This document shows, in pieces, positions 26,420 to 35,455 of a DNA stretch of 64,000 nt; within the stretch, counting starts at the first letter, position 1, and every line of letters starts with the position of its first letter. Source of the stretch: Palsa-343 sp036269135 (lineage in GTDB: Bacteria > Acidobacteriota > Terriglobia > Terriglobales > Acidobacteriaceae); the NCBI GenBank assembly GCA_036269135.1, contig DATASQ010000011.1, positions 1 to 64,000 on the forward strand, read 5' to 3'. The notes beneath the pieces were generated by a model, which saw only the letters and a list, made by a program, of their open reading frames with translations, was not told where the DNA came from and ran no database searches. Position numbers and translations under genes: made by a program.

Positions 26420-27526
26420 TCACGGGAATTCGATATTGGCAGCGCCCGGGGCGTAGCCGGTCATTTCCAGATAGCCGACTCCGCGGAGGAGTGCGCGGGA
26501 TTGCCTGCCCTGGACAGTGACAGCCCCTTCCCAGTAGCTGGGGCCGAATCGGCTGCTGAGTTCCTGGTTATCGAGTGACGTGGTGACTGTGCAATCGAGC
26601 CCGAATCGGGGGACGGCGATATGCCACCGAAGCGGGTACCGGCCTCGGGTGTGGGGACTGGTCCAGAAGTCACCGTCGGGGCGCATGGAAAAATCGGCTG
26701 AGGCGAGGAACGTGGAACGGCCGCCTGCATCGATGTAGCTTCCGGAGGAAAACGGATCGACGCTGCCATCTTTGTGGCGCATGCGATAGAGCATCAATTC
26801 GGTGCCGTTGTCGAGCTGGAGGCCGACCCAGTCCCAGCCTTCCTCGTCCGGCGCCATGGAGCCGGTGAAGAACTCGTGATCCATCCACGAGGTTCCACTT
26901 ACGGTATAGCGAACCCCCTGGACGCGGATCGAGCCGGAGGTGAGCAGACGGCTGAAGGAAAGGTAATGCGACGCGTGCCCGACGCCGGCCGCTTTCCGGC
27001 TGATGCCGTTGCGCCCCTGGATGACGATGGGTTTGACGGGGGTGAGCCTGAGGTCCATGCGGCAGTCGTTCGTCATGGCCTGCAGTTGCTGGCTGTTCGG
27101 CTCGATGTCCGCGCGCCAGTTACCATTCCAGACGGCGTGCTGCGCGGCATCAGCCCCGGCGATGCCAGGACCGGCGCGGTTGATGCGCTCGGCATGCTGG
27201 TATCGGCCGCCGGTGAGGTCGCTGAGGGCGAAATGCGCCAGATAGAGATCGTGCACGTACCAGGGTGAGGGATTCGGCCGACGAGAAATGCCCTGACGAA
27301 AGAAGGTCAGCTCGAATCCGAAGCGATGACCGTTGGATGAGGCAATGTTGCCCGTGTAATACCACCACTCGGTCTGATATCGGGGATGGTCGAAGTTATC
27401 GCGCGGAAACTGGTAATGATAGCCGGGGAGCGCGCGGTCATAATCCGCCGCGTGGCCGGTGACGGCGAGGAGCAGCAGAACAATCGCGGCGCAGCGGATC
27501 CAGATGTATCCCGGACTACTCCTCAT
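26420..27526 (-). CDS. CrtC/AttH lipocalin-like exported protein
   Basis: A 368-residue protein with a signal peptide (about residues 1-26). Its two-lobed beta-barrel resembles the AttH/CrtC (carotenoid 1,2-hydratase-like) family: RALPGYHYQFPRDNFDHPRY, then QTEWWYYTGNIASSNGHRFGF, FELTFFRQ, SGTSWMDHEFFTGSMAPDEE, GWDWVGLQLDNGTELMLYRM and SYWEGAVTVQG. The WWYYTG and WMDHEF motifs are diagnostic. Despite the family name, carotenoid chemistry is not implied: these proteins commonly accompany FtsX-type ABC exporters, as here, and may carry a lipid or secondary metabolite in the periplasm. Its start overlaps the permease end by 11 nt, so it is the last gene of a three-gene operon. Confidence 0.85.
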   Translation of the reverse strand: MRSSPGYIWIRCAAIVLLLLAVTGHAADYDRALPGYHYQFPRDNFDHPRYQTEWWYYTGNIASSNGHRFGFELTFFRQGISRRPNPSPWYVHDLYLAHFALSDLTGGRYQHAERINRAGPGIAGADAAQHAVWNGNWRADIEPNSQQLQAMTNDCRMDLRLTPVKPIVIQGRNGISRKAAGVGHASHYLSFSRLLTSGSIRVQGVRYTVSGTSWMDHEFFTGSMAPDEEGWDWVGLQLDNGTELMLYRMRHKDGSVDPFSSGSYIDAGGRSTFLASADFSMRPDGDFWTSPHTRGRYPLRWHIAVPRFGLDCTVTTSLDNQELSSRFGPSYWEGAVTVQGRQSRALLRGVGYLEMTGYAPGAANIEFP

Positions 27527-30053
27527 GGATCACCTCGATGGGATTAAGGTGCTGGGCGACAGAAGCGGGGTAGAGACCGGCCAGCACCGTGGCTGCATAG
27601 ACGCCACTGAGAGCGGCGATCAGAACCGCCACCGGCCAGTGGAACTGGATCGTCCAGCCAAAGGACTGCTGATTGATGACATAGATGAGAATGAGTGAGA
27701 GGAGATAACCGAGGAGGAGGCCGACAAAATTGGCGAGGATCCCGATGAGGCCCGCTTCGACGAGGATAAGGCCACGGATCTGCGATGTGGACGCTCCAAG
27801 GAAGCGGAGCAGACCGAATTCGCGCCGCCGGTCGATGACGATGGAGATCAGGGCGCCGGCCACGCCGAGGACCGCGACGAGAATCGCCACGGCTTCGAGA
27901 GCGTAAGTGATGGCGAAGGTCTGGTCGAACGTGCGAATGCCCTCCCGGCGAATTTCGCCATTGGAGAAGAGGAGGACGTCGGTACCGGCCGCGGCTTCGC
28001 GGATTCTGGCGCGAACGGTTTCGAGATCGGCGCCGGGAGTGAGGTAGACGGCCAGGCTGGAGGCAGCCGGGTCCGGCAAATAGCGGAGCATGGTGGAGCG
28101 TGCCAGGAGAACGATTCCGCCTTCGTCGCCGTAGTCATAGAAGATGCCGATGACATGGAAAGGAACGGCGCGCGAGCCCAGAGGCAGCGTGAGCGCATCG
28201 CCGGTATGTACGTGGTGCTTATTGGCGAACGGTTCGCTGACGATGGTATTGTTCCCTGTGGCAAGCGCGCGCAGGACGACTGAAGACGGTTGGCCGGAGA
28301 GGAACTCGGTCCCCTGCCGGGCCTGTGGCGAATCGAGCTCCGCGGACGCCAGGGTTGCAGGCAGGCCCTGGTATTCCAGGGGATACGCGCGAAAACGGCT
28401 GACGGCGGCAACGCCTGGCAGCTTCGCAATTCGATCGGCGAGCCCGGGCTGGATCGTCGGATAGCGGTCGGCGCCGGGCTCCCCGGCAGGGCGAAGATAA
28501 AAGTCAGCGGGAAGCTGACACTCCATCCAGGTAACGACGGTTTGGCGAAAGCTGCCTACCATGATGGCGACTGAGGTCATCATGGCGATGGCAGTCGACA
28601 GCGTTCCCACGAGAACCGAGGTGCGGCGCAGGGAACCGGCCAGACTGCGCGAGGCGAGGAGCGCTTCGACACCCAAAAGCCTGCGCAGCGCCGCGGAAAG
28701 AACAGGCATGAGAATCGTGATCAGCGCGGGAATGGCCAGAGCCGAAGCTGCGACCAGAAGCAGGGCGGCGATGTAGCCGAAGACCGGTTTGCCGCCGAGG
28801 GCAGGCAGACGAGAGGTGAAGGCCGCGGCGAGAGCGAGCAGGACGGCCAGCACCGCGTCGCGGCGGCGCTCCACGCGAACGTCGTATTCACGGCGACCGC
28901 GCGCCATCGCTTCCGTGGGCGGAACGCGCGCGGCTTCCAGGGCTGGAGCCAGCGCCGAGGCAACGGCGACACCGATGCCAACGACGAACGCAAGAGCCAT
29001 GGAGCCGGTGGAAAGAGCCAGAGGGCCAGGACGGCTGGAGACATAGAGCGCGTTGACGGTGGCAGAGAGAAGCCGCACCGCTCCGCCGGCCAGGAAGCGG
29101 CCGAGTGGCAGGGCGAGCAGCGATCCGAGCACTCCGAACACGGCGGCTTCGGCAAGAAACGCCAAAAGAACAGCGCGGCGGCCCGCGCCGAGCGCGCGGA
29201 CCGTCCCGATCTCCGCACGGCGCCGGACTACCGAAACGGAGATCGTGTTGTAGATGAGAAAGGCGCCGACCAGGAGCGCAATGTAGCTGAGGATGCGAAG
29301 ATTCCACCGGAAGGCCGCGAGCATGCGGCGATTCGCAGCGGTCTCGCTGCCCTGCGGCAGCAACTGGACTCCGGGCGGCAGAAGGGTCCGGATCCTCTGC
29401 TGCCACTGCGCGAAACCGGGCCGGTCGGGGACTTTCAGGAGGATACGGTCGACGCTTCCCCGTTTCCCGGTCGCCTGCTGCGCAGCGTCGATATCCATGA
29501 CGGCCACGTCGCCGCTGACCTGCGCCGATGAGGGGAGAAATCCGCGAACGGTGTAAGCGTGCTGCCGATCGTTGATCAGCAGAGTGACGGTACCGCCGAC
29601 ATGGTCGCAGAGAGACCGGGTTACCCAGAGGGCGTCCGGGGAGTTGATGTCGTTGAAGATCGAAGTGTTTTGGGGAAGGCTGAATCTCGCCCCGTCCGGA
29701 TCATTCGCGTGAGCGATGAAGTCGATGCCGATGAGCGGGATGGTCTCGCCGGTGGCCGCGACGGTTGCGTGATCTTCAATGCGCGGGGTGACCCGAATGG
29801 CCCACGGGAGCCTGGCGAGATCGCCGACGAGGGACTGAGGAACGCCGCCGGCGGCTCTGACCTCGAGATTGTATTCGCCTGCGACCGTTTGCAGCGAGGT
29901 GTGGAAGGAGGAGGCCGCCGCATCCCCGGCGAGTTCGATAGCCAACGCGACTGCCACTCCAAGCGAGACGGCGAAAAGCACCAGCAGAGAGCGGGTCTTC
30001 TCGCGCAGCATGGGGCGCACGATCAGACGAAGAAAGAGACAGAGGTACGGCAT
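27516..30053 (-). CDS. FtsX-like ABC transporter permease
   Basis: An 845-residue inner-membrane permease of the MacB/LolCE-like eight-helix type. It has an N-terminal helix (SLLVLFAVSLGVAVALAIEL), a large periplasmic domain with a MacB_PCD look, three helices containing ILSYIALLVGAFLIYNTISV and SVVRRRAEIGTVRALGAGRR, a second periplasmic domain, and a final three-helix block with VIDRRREFGLLRFLGASTSQ. Both R.EIG/REFG-..R.LGA cytoplasmic loops are present, so both FtsX modules are intact. The start at 30053 shares a base with the ATPase stop (TGATG), showing coupled translation; an upstream extension to 30161 only overlaps the ATPase gene. With the ATPase it would move lipids, peptides or lipoproteins between membrane and periplasm. 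Confidence 0.92.
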   Translation of the reverse strand: MPYLCLFLRLIVRPMLREKTRSLLVLFAVSLGVAVALAIELAGDAAASSFHTSLQTVAGEYNLEVRAAGGVPQSLVGDLARLPWAIRVTPRIEDHATVAATGETIPLIGIDFIAHANDPDGARFSLPQNTSIFNDINSPDALWVTRSLCDHVGGTVTLLINDRQHAYTVRGFLPSSAQVSGDVAVMDIDAAQQATGKRGSVDRILLKVPDRPGFAQWQQRIRTLLPPGVQLLPQGSETAANRRMLAAFRWNLRILSYIALLVGAFLIYNTISVSVVRRRAEIGTVRALGAGRRAVLLAFLAEAAVFGVLGSLLALPLGRFLAGGAVRLLSATVNALYVSSRPGPLALSTGSMALAFVVGIGVAVASALAPALEAARVPPTEAMARGRREYDVRVERRRDAVLAVLLALAAAFTSRLPALGGKPVFGYIAALLLVAASALAIPALITILMPVLSAALRRLLGVEALLASRSLAGSLRRTSVLVGTLSTAIAMMTSVAIMVGSFRQTVVTWMECQLPADFYLRPAGEPGADRYPTIQPGLADRIAKLPGVAAVSRFRAYPLEYQGLPATLASAELDSPQARQGTEFLSGQPSSVVLRALATGNNTIVSEPFANKHHVHTGDALTLPLGSRAVPFHVIGIFYDYGDEGGIVLLARSTMLRYLPDPAASSLAVYLTPGADLETVRARIREAAAGTDVLLFSNGEIRREGIRTFDQTFAITYALEAVAILVAVLGVAGALISIVIDRRREFGLLRFLGASTSQIRGLILVEAGLIGILANFVGLLLGYLLSLILIYVINQQSFGWTIQFHWPVAVLIAALSGVYAATVLAGLYPASVAQHLNPIEVIHEE

Positions 30054-30868
30054 CAGCGAACAGCAACCTCTTCGATGCGCCCATCCCGCATTCGAACGAC
30101 GACGTCGACTGCCGAGGCGAATTCGTGGCTGTGGGTTGCCATGAGAATGGTCGTCCGGCATTCGGAGGAAATGCGCTGGAGCAACTCCAGGATGGAGTTG
30201 CCGGTGGCGCTGTCGAGGTTTCCGGTCGGTTCATCGGCAAGAAGAATGCGCGGTCCGTGAACCAGCGCACGGGCGATGGCAACGCGCTGCATCTGGCCTC
30301 CGGAGAGCTGATGGGGCATGCGGTACGCAAGATCGGCGAGACCCACGGCCGCAAGCCAATGGAGCGCCGCCGGCCGCGGATCGGCACGGCCGGCGAGGAG
30401 CAGCGGCAGTTCGACATTCTCGATCACGCTGAGCGTGTGGAGCAGTTGGAAGGATTGAAAAACAAAGCCGACTTTTTGGCGGCGCAGTTGCGTGAGTTCG
30501 CCTTCGCAGAGATGGCGGGTCGAGACACCATCGAGAACGACCTGGCCCTCTGAAGGGAAGTCCATCGCGCCGGCAAGGTGGAGCAGCGTGGATTTGCCGC
30601 AGCCACTGCGGCCCACGAGGGCGACAAAGCGGCCTGCTTCGATTGCAAGAGATACGTTATCAAGAGCACGGACCGGCTCGGTTTCCGTGGTGTAAGTCTT
30701 TGTTACGCCCTCGATCGATAACACGGGCCCGACGTTGCCGGACGGTGGGGAGGACGAGAAAGAGCACGAACTTTCATCGGGAGAGACGATTGAGTGGACG
30801 ATCGGAGGCACCTGTAGCCCTCGCTCCTCAGGAGGGGCGGCGTTCCGTGATTTGAATTCATCGGTCAT
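30053..30868 (-). CDS. ABC transporter ATP-binding protein (LolD/MacB type)
   Basis: A 271-residue ATPase powering the adjacent FtsX-like permease. Walker A is GRSGCGKST, the Q-loop is VGFVFQSFQLL, the signature is LSGGQMQRVAIARAL, Walker B is RILLADEPTGNLD and the switch His lies in LMATHSHEFA. All nucleotide-binding residues are intact. The first 45 residues (Pro/Ser-rich, VPPIVHSIVSPDESS) precede the usual LSIEGVTKTY start and have no clear role, so a later start is possible, although the only in-frame ATG before the domain is this one. First gene of the ATPase-permease-lipocalin operon. Confidence 0.93.
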   Translation of the reverse strand: MTDEFKSRNAAPPEERGLQVPPIVHSIVSPDESSCSFSSSPPSGNVGPVLSIEGVTKTYTTETEPVRALDNVSLAIEAGRFVALVGRSGCGKSTLLHLAGAMDFPSEGQVVLDGVSTRHLCEGELTQLRRQKVGFVFQSFQLLHTLSVIENVELPLLLAGRADPRPAALHWLAAVGLADLAYRMPHQLSGGQMQRVAIARALVHGPRILLADEPTGNLDSATGNSILELLQRISSECRTTILMATHSHEFASAVDVVVRMRDGRIEEVAVR

Positions 30869-31239
30869 TCACCGTGCGCTCTTCCGTTTCCCCGGCTCTC
30901 GATAAGAACCTCCTTCTTCCATACCAGGCTGTCGTTCGAGCCGGAGATGCGGCGCGGATGCAGTCCCTGGCCATCTGTGAACGCTTAGGTCCCGTGCACC
31001 CGCCCCGAGAGTTATCCCCGGCCGGGAACGGCGGAAGAGGAACAGAAGAGAAACACAGCAGGGTGCGTCGGCGTTCGGAGATGCAGGAGCCGTAACGGAA
31101 CAGGAGGCCATCACTGCCCAGCGTTTCGGTGCGGGTCAGGATACACAGGACAGAGCCTGACTGCCCCGCCGGAGAAGCGAACCGCTAATACTCTCTGCTT
31201 CTCCCTGCACCGATTTTAGGTGCGCATCCCCGATCAGAA
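30869..31239. other. Intergenic region between ugd and the ABC operon
   Basis: 371 bp with no supported gene. It should contain the ABC operon promoter near 30870-30950 and the ugd terminator near 31200, but neither could be identified with confidence. The short frames are unlike proteins. Confidence 0.45.
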
Positions 31240-32730
31240 TCATCGGCTCGCAGCGACAGCGGATATACGTTGCCAATCCAGGTCGGAGCGCCCGACCGGA
31301 AGAGCAGGCGCGATTTTGTTTGACTGCGCCTGTTTTCCGCCTGCGGCTACACCGAAAGCCGCGGACCTGCCCATACTTAGATAGGTAAAGCCTTGTCTGG
31401 CCAATACGTCCGGCCGATAGAGATTTCTACCATCGATAACAATTGGGAATCGAACGATCTGCTGAAGCTTCAGGAAATCGAGCCCGGCAAACTCAGGCCA
31501 GTCCGTCAGAATCAAAACGGCGTCGGCGCCTCGGGCTGCCTCATAGGCACTGGCAGCATACTGCATAACATCGGAAGCAGGCAGCACCGCACTCGTTTTA
31601 TCCATCGCAGCCGGATCATAGGCACAGACGGTGCATCCTCCATCGAGCAGCCGACGGATCACATCGATCGCCGGCGACTCTCGAATGTCGTCGGTTCCAC
31701 CCTTAAAGGCGAGTCCCAGCGCGGCCACCTTTTTGCCGCGAAGTGTCCACAGTGCCGACCGCACCTTGTTGAAGAAAATATCCTGCTGTCGCGCGTTCAC
31801 CTTCCGCACCTCATCAAGAATCCGGAAGTCTATTCCCTGTTGATCGGCCACCCATGAGAATGCGGCTACATCCTTAGGAAAGCATGACCCCCCGTAACCG
31901 AGACCGGCACGCAGAAATCCTGAACCGATGCGGGAGTCAAGTCCCATGCCCGTCGCAATCTCCTCGATATCACCGCCTACGGTCTCCGCAAGATTCGCCA
32001 CGGCATTGATAAACGAAATCTTCATGGCGAGAAAGGCATTCGACGCATGTTTGATCAGCTCTGCGCTCTGCGCTGAAGTGAGCAGCATGGTCGCCGGTTT
32101 CTCCGCGCTCAACCGCCCTGGCAGCGCATCCTGCCGCAGGTAATAGGCACCACTGGTTAAGGGTCGGTAGATACGCTGCAGAAGATCAGCAGACCGCTCA
32201 TTATTGGCCCCGACAACAATCCTGTCCGGATGCAGGAAATCACAGACAGCCGTTCCCTCACGGAGGAATTCCGGATTGGACACCACGTCGAACAGCTCGT
32301 GGGGCACGCCGTTACGCAACATACATTGCGTGATCCACTCATTGGTATAGACGGGAACGGTGCTCTTCTCGACCAGGACCTTATAGTCGCAGACCCACGG
32401 CGCAATCTCACTCACTACGGCTTCGACATAGGAGAGATCCGCGGATCCGGAGCTCCCCTGGGGTGTGCCCACGGCAATGAAGATCGCCGCGCTCTCCTTT
32501 ACCCCGCGGCAAAGATCGGTGGTAAATTCGACGCCGCCGTCTAAATGCCTGCGCAGCAGGTCGGGGACATGATCCTCAAAGATGGGGGCTCGGCCCTCCT
32601 TCAGGAGCTTCACTTTTGCTTCGTTGTTATCGACACAGATGACCCTGTGACCCATCTCGGCAAACGAGAGGGCTGCGACCAATCCGACATATCCGGATCC
32701 AATGACGCAGATTCTTACTTGATGGTCCAT
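31240..32730 (-). CDS. ugd: UDP-glucose 6-dehydrogenase
   Basis: A 496-residue enzyme that oxidises UDP-glucose to UDP-glucuronate in two NAD-dependent steps, giving an acidic precursor for surface polysaccharide. The Rossmann start is RICVIGSGYVGLVAALSFAE. The hinge helix and active site are present: SNPEFLREGTAVCDFLHPDR, NAFLAMKISFINAVANLAE, GLGYGGSCFPKDVAAFS with the catalytic Cys, and LGLAFKGGTDDIRESPAIDV. The C-terminus (from about 465) has a Gly/Ala- and Gln-rich extension beyond the usual 440-450 residues. GGAGGACC precedes the ATG. It is the left border of the exopolysaccharide locus; a GDP-mannose or UDP-ManNAc substrate cannot be excluded from sequence alone. Confidence 0.92.
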   Translation of the reverse strand: MDHQVRICVIGSGYVGLVAALSFAEMGHRVICVDNNEAKVKLLKEGRAPIFEDHVPDLLRRHLDGGVEFTTDLCRGVKESAAIFIAVGTPQGSSGSADLSYVEAVVSEIAPWVCDYKVLVEKSTVPVYTNEWITQCMLRNGVPHELFDVVSNPEFLREGTAVCDFLHPDRIVVGANNERSADLLQRIYRPLTSGAYYLRQDALPGRLSAEKPATMLLTSAQSAELIKHASNAFLAMKISFINAVANLAETVGGDIEEIATGMGLDSRIGSGFLRAGLGYGGSCFPKDVAAFSWVADQQGIDFRILDEVRKVNARQQDIFFNKVRSALWTLRGKKVAALGLAFKGGTDDIRESPAIDVIRRLLDGGCTVCAYDPAAMDKTSAVLPASDVMQYAASAYEAARGADAVLILTDWPEFAGLDFLKLQQIVRFPIVIDGRNLYRPDVLARQGFTYLSMGRSAAFGVAAGGKQAQSNKIAPALPVGRSDLDWQRISAVAASR

Positions 32731-32817
32731 GAGTCAGGTCCTCCGGCTCCCCGATAACGACTGCGGCTGCATCGACGGTCCAGCTTTAGTGATGGCCTGG
32801 GTGCGCTTGTGTGCGGG

Positions 32818-33618
32818 TCACGCACATTCCACTTCCTCAACCGCGCCCGGATCCGCGACAACAGTGGGAAAGCTATGCCCTTTTACCGTCAGATAGAAGA
32901 GCAGTTCAACACGGCTTGATACGCCTAGTTTCTCGAAGGCGCGAAACATGTAATTTTTTACCGTATGTTCGCTCAGCCGCAATTCGAGAGCAATGGCCTT
33001 GTTGGTCTTGCCCATGGCCGCGCTCTGGACGACCTGCAATTCACGATCGGACAGAAGAGCTTCATCCATTCCATTCAGCAGAGCGGGCGCCGGAAGGTTG
33101 GCCAGCACCTGGAGGAGAAAGATCGCTTCCTGGTGACCGACCCAGATATAGCCGCGCCTGACGTGTTCGACGCACTCGAGAAATTCCGAAATAGGCTGCT
33201 CCCGAGAAAGTACTCCGCGAGCGCCGGAACGAAATGCCTGAATGACCCCCGAGCGCGTTGGCGTGGTGAGCAGGAGGATAGTGCGGACTTTCGGCTGTGC
33301 CCGACCAACGGCCGCGGCCAGTTCAAAGCCATTGTGGAGCTGATAGTTAAGATCGGCGGCGATCACAACGAGGTCGACGTGCCGAGTCGCCAGAATCCTG
33401 ATCAGATCTCCCGACAGCACGGCCGCGGCGTGGAATTTCTTATCGCGAACGAGTGTAGTTGCCAGAAGATCCCCACTCATCGAGTCGCGATCGGCGATCA
33501 GAACCTGAAAATCACGCTCAGCTTCGCACTTCTCCTCGGCAGGTTGAGACGTTGCCTGCTGACTTGCGGCCGGACGCCGGTGGGTATTCACAAGAGGGGT
33601 CGATAGACGTAATTCCAT
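32818..33618 (-). CDS. LuxR-type transcription regulator with an atypical receiver domain
   Basis: A 266-residue NarL-class protein. The receiver-like part (about 35-160) begins FQVLIADRDSMSGDLLATTL and keeps an acidic pair, but the acceptor strand reads VDLVVIAADLN with extra residues before the Asp, and the conserved Lys is Arg (GARGVLSREQP). Phosphorylation is thus doubtful. The DNA-binding domain at about 185-245 is a normal LuxR helix-turn-helix (LSDRELQVVQSAAMGKTNKA, IALELRLSEHTVKNYMFRAF). It sits beside ugd, 87 nt upstream on the same strand, at the edge of the polysaccharide locus, which it probably controls. The ATG at 33618 follows GGGGGA; a TTG at 33654 gives a longer alternative. 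Confidence 0.85.
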   Translation of the reverse strand: MELRLSTPLVNTHRRPAASQQATSQPAEEKCEAERDFQVLIADRDSMSGDLLATTLVRDKKFHAAAVLSGDLIRILATRHVDLVVIAADLNYQLHNGFELAAAVGRAQPKVRTILLLTTPTRSGVIQAFRSGARGVLSREQPISEFLECVEHVRRGYIWVGHQEAIFLLQVLANLPAPALLNGMDEALLSDRELQVVQSAAMGKTNKAIALELRLSEHTVKNYMFRAFEKLGVSSRVELLFYLTVKGHSFPTVVADPGAVEEVECA

Positions 33619-34087
33619 GGGTCCCCCAGCCGTTGAAGGTGAGTTCGCAAACAACCTCAGGTTGTCTCCTCATCATGCGCGGGTACTGTCACCGTGTCAT
33701 CGCGAAGCACCGTTCGGGGTCAGGGGCTTCATCGTTATTGTCGTGAAGGCGCCACTCAACAAAGTCTTCCGGCGGCCGTTCAGCCAGAGGTCTGGTTTGC
33801 TCACTCTACCTCAGGTCGGGTACTCCGCGATAGAAATTTCAGCAAAAAACTTCCTTCTCTATTCGCACCACCAACGTCTTCTCTGTATGCGTTCTTTGTT
33901 TCGGCGCGCAGTCCGAGAAGGACTCAAGCTGATCGCATTGGCCTTTACGCAGACTGGTATCAGGTCGCTCAGAGTGCCTGAGCGCCAACTTGCGTCACCG
34001 TAACTTTGTGGCTACCTAATATCTTCCTCAGGCCGATCCAGGGGCGTTGAGGAGGCCAGGTTATACTGCCCTCGCGGAGGAGGCCGT
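33619..34087. other. Divergent control region at the left of the polysaccharide locus
   Basis: About 470 bp between the LuxR gene (minus) and the glycosyltransferase gene (plus). No gene is supported. TATACT at 34062-34067 is a good -10 candidate for the plus-strand gene. No repeat, riboswitch or clear operator was recognised. Confidence 0.5.
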
Positions 34088-35440
34088 CTGCACACACAGG
34101 ACTCGAACCTGACGTTACGTCACAATGCCGATTCTTCCGAATGGCCGGTCCGGGATGCGGATGACTTCTCATGGCTTACGCGCTATAGTCGATGGATCGC
34201 TGCCCTGGCCATGGCCTTCAGTTTCCTTGTGACCGTCGCCATAGCCGTCCATTCCGGCCCAACGCTGCGCTATGGGGATGAAGCAGCCTACGAACAGCTT
34301 GCCTCTCACCTGGTTCATCTGCACAGGTACACGGCTGACGGCCTGCGTCCCACGGCCTATCGTCCGCCTGGATACGCATGGTTTCTGGCTGTGGCTGAAG
34401 AGATGGGCGCATCCACTGTCGCGCTGCGCATCGTGAACGCCTCCGCCCTCGTCCTGGCGCAATTGTTTTTATTTCTTTTGGTCAGAGCCTATGCGGCCGC
34501 GAGCACGGCGGCCATTGCGCTTCTCCTGACTCTCGCGTACCCGGTGCTGTTCTACACCGCCACGCTCCTGTTTCCGCAGACCGTGGGGGCGGCACTCCTG
34601 CTCTGCGGCATTTGGCTGCTGATCCGGCGAGAACCCATGACGCTGACACGGGGCATCCTGGCGGGGGTGGTCTGGGGTTTCCTGATCCTTACGATCCCTA
34701 CCTTCCTGCTAATCGCAGGACTGGCGATCGTCGCTATTGGGTGGCGGCGCAAACAGGCGCGCCCCGCACTGTTGGCGGCGCTCCTGACGATCGGCGTTCT
34801 CCTGGGAACCTGGACTTACCGGAATTACCATGTTTTTCATGCCTTCGTTCTGGTCTCCACCAACGGCGGCGCCAATCTTCTTCTGGGTAACTCAGAAGAT
34901 GCCACCGGTGACTCGAACTCGGACGTGTTGCCGCTTCGATATTCCGAGCAAGGGCACAAGGAACCGAGCGAAGTGGCTGCTGACCGCTACTATTCAGGGC
35001 AGGCAAAGCAGTGGATTATCGGCCATCCCGCCCGAGCGATCCGACTCTACCTTGCGAAGCTCGTGCATTACTTTGCCTTCGTCGATCATCTCGTCTCGCA
35101 CGACAACAGCAGCAGGCTGCTCTCCCGGGGAGCACGGCTGACGATCATGCTGATGACGTGGGGTCCCCTCCTCTTTCTCTTTTTTCTGCGCCTCGCGCTC
35201 TGTCGGAAGTACCCGCTTGCTTTTGCCGAGGTCCTTTTCGCGGGGCTTTACCTTTTCAACGCTGTCTTTATTTCGATCTTCTTCGCCCGGATTCGATTTC
35301 GGATCCCGATGGACTGGCTGCTGATCGCAATCGATGCAGGCATGGTTCAGCTGCTACTGAACTCGGTGAACGCGAGAAGAGCTTCTGCCGCTGTTGTTCT
35401 GGCCACGGGCGATTCGCACGGCCCTCAACGCAGCGCCTGA
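34088..35440 (+). CDS. Multi-pass membrane glycosyltransferase (PMT/ArnT-like), possible CTG start
   Basis: A polytopic membrane protein with about ten hydrophobic segments and the early acidic loop LRYGDEAAYEQLASHLV, then RPTAYRPPGYAWFLA, typical of GT39/GT83-like enzymes that use lipid-linked sugars. A later soluble loop (GNSEDATGDSNSDVLPLRYS) faces the periplasm. The donor and acceptor are unknown. The first in-frame ATG (34211) falls inside the first membrane helix (WIAALAMAFSFLVTVAIAV) and would cut it. No ATG, GTG or TTG exists in frame upstream back to the stop at 34001. CTG at 34088 follows GGAGGAGG by 4 nt and a TATACT box lies upstream, so it is chosen, giving 450 residues. It converges with the next gene, 15 bp away. 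Confidence 0.75.
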   Translation: MHTQDSNLTLRHNADSSEWPVRDADDFSWLTRYSRWIAALAMAFSFLVTVAIAVHSGPTLRYGDEAAYEQLASHLVHLHRYTADGLRPTAYRPPGYAWFLAVAEEMGASTVALRIVNASALVLAQLFLFLLVRAYAAASTAAIALLLTLAYPVLFYTATLLFPQTVGAALLLCGIWLLIRREPMTLTRGILAGVVWGFLILTIPTFLLIAGLAIVAIGWRRKQARPALLAALLTIGVLLGTWTYRNYHVFHAFVLVSTNGGANLLLGNSEDATGDSNSDVLPLRYSEQGHKEPSEVAADRYYSGQAKQWIIGHPARAIRLYLAKLVHYFAFVDHLVSHDNSSRLLSRGARLTIMLMTWGPLLFLFFLRLALCRKYPLAFAEVLFAGLYLFNAVFISIFFARIRFRIPMDWLLIAIDAGMVQLLLNSVNARRASAAVVLATGDSHGPQRSA

Positions 35441-35455
35441 TCTCTGCAGCGCCTG

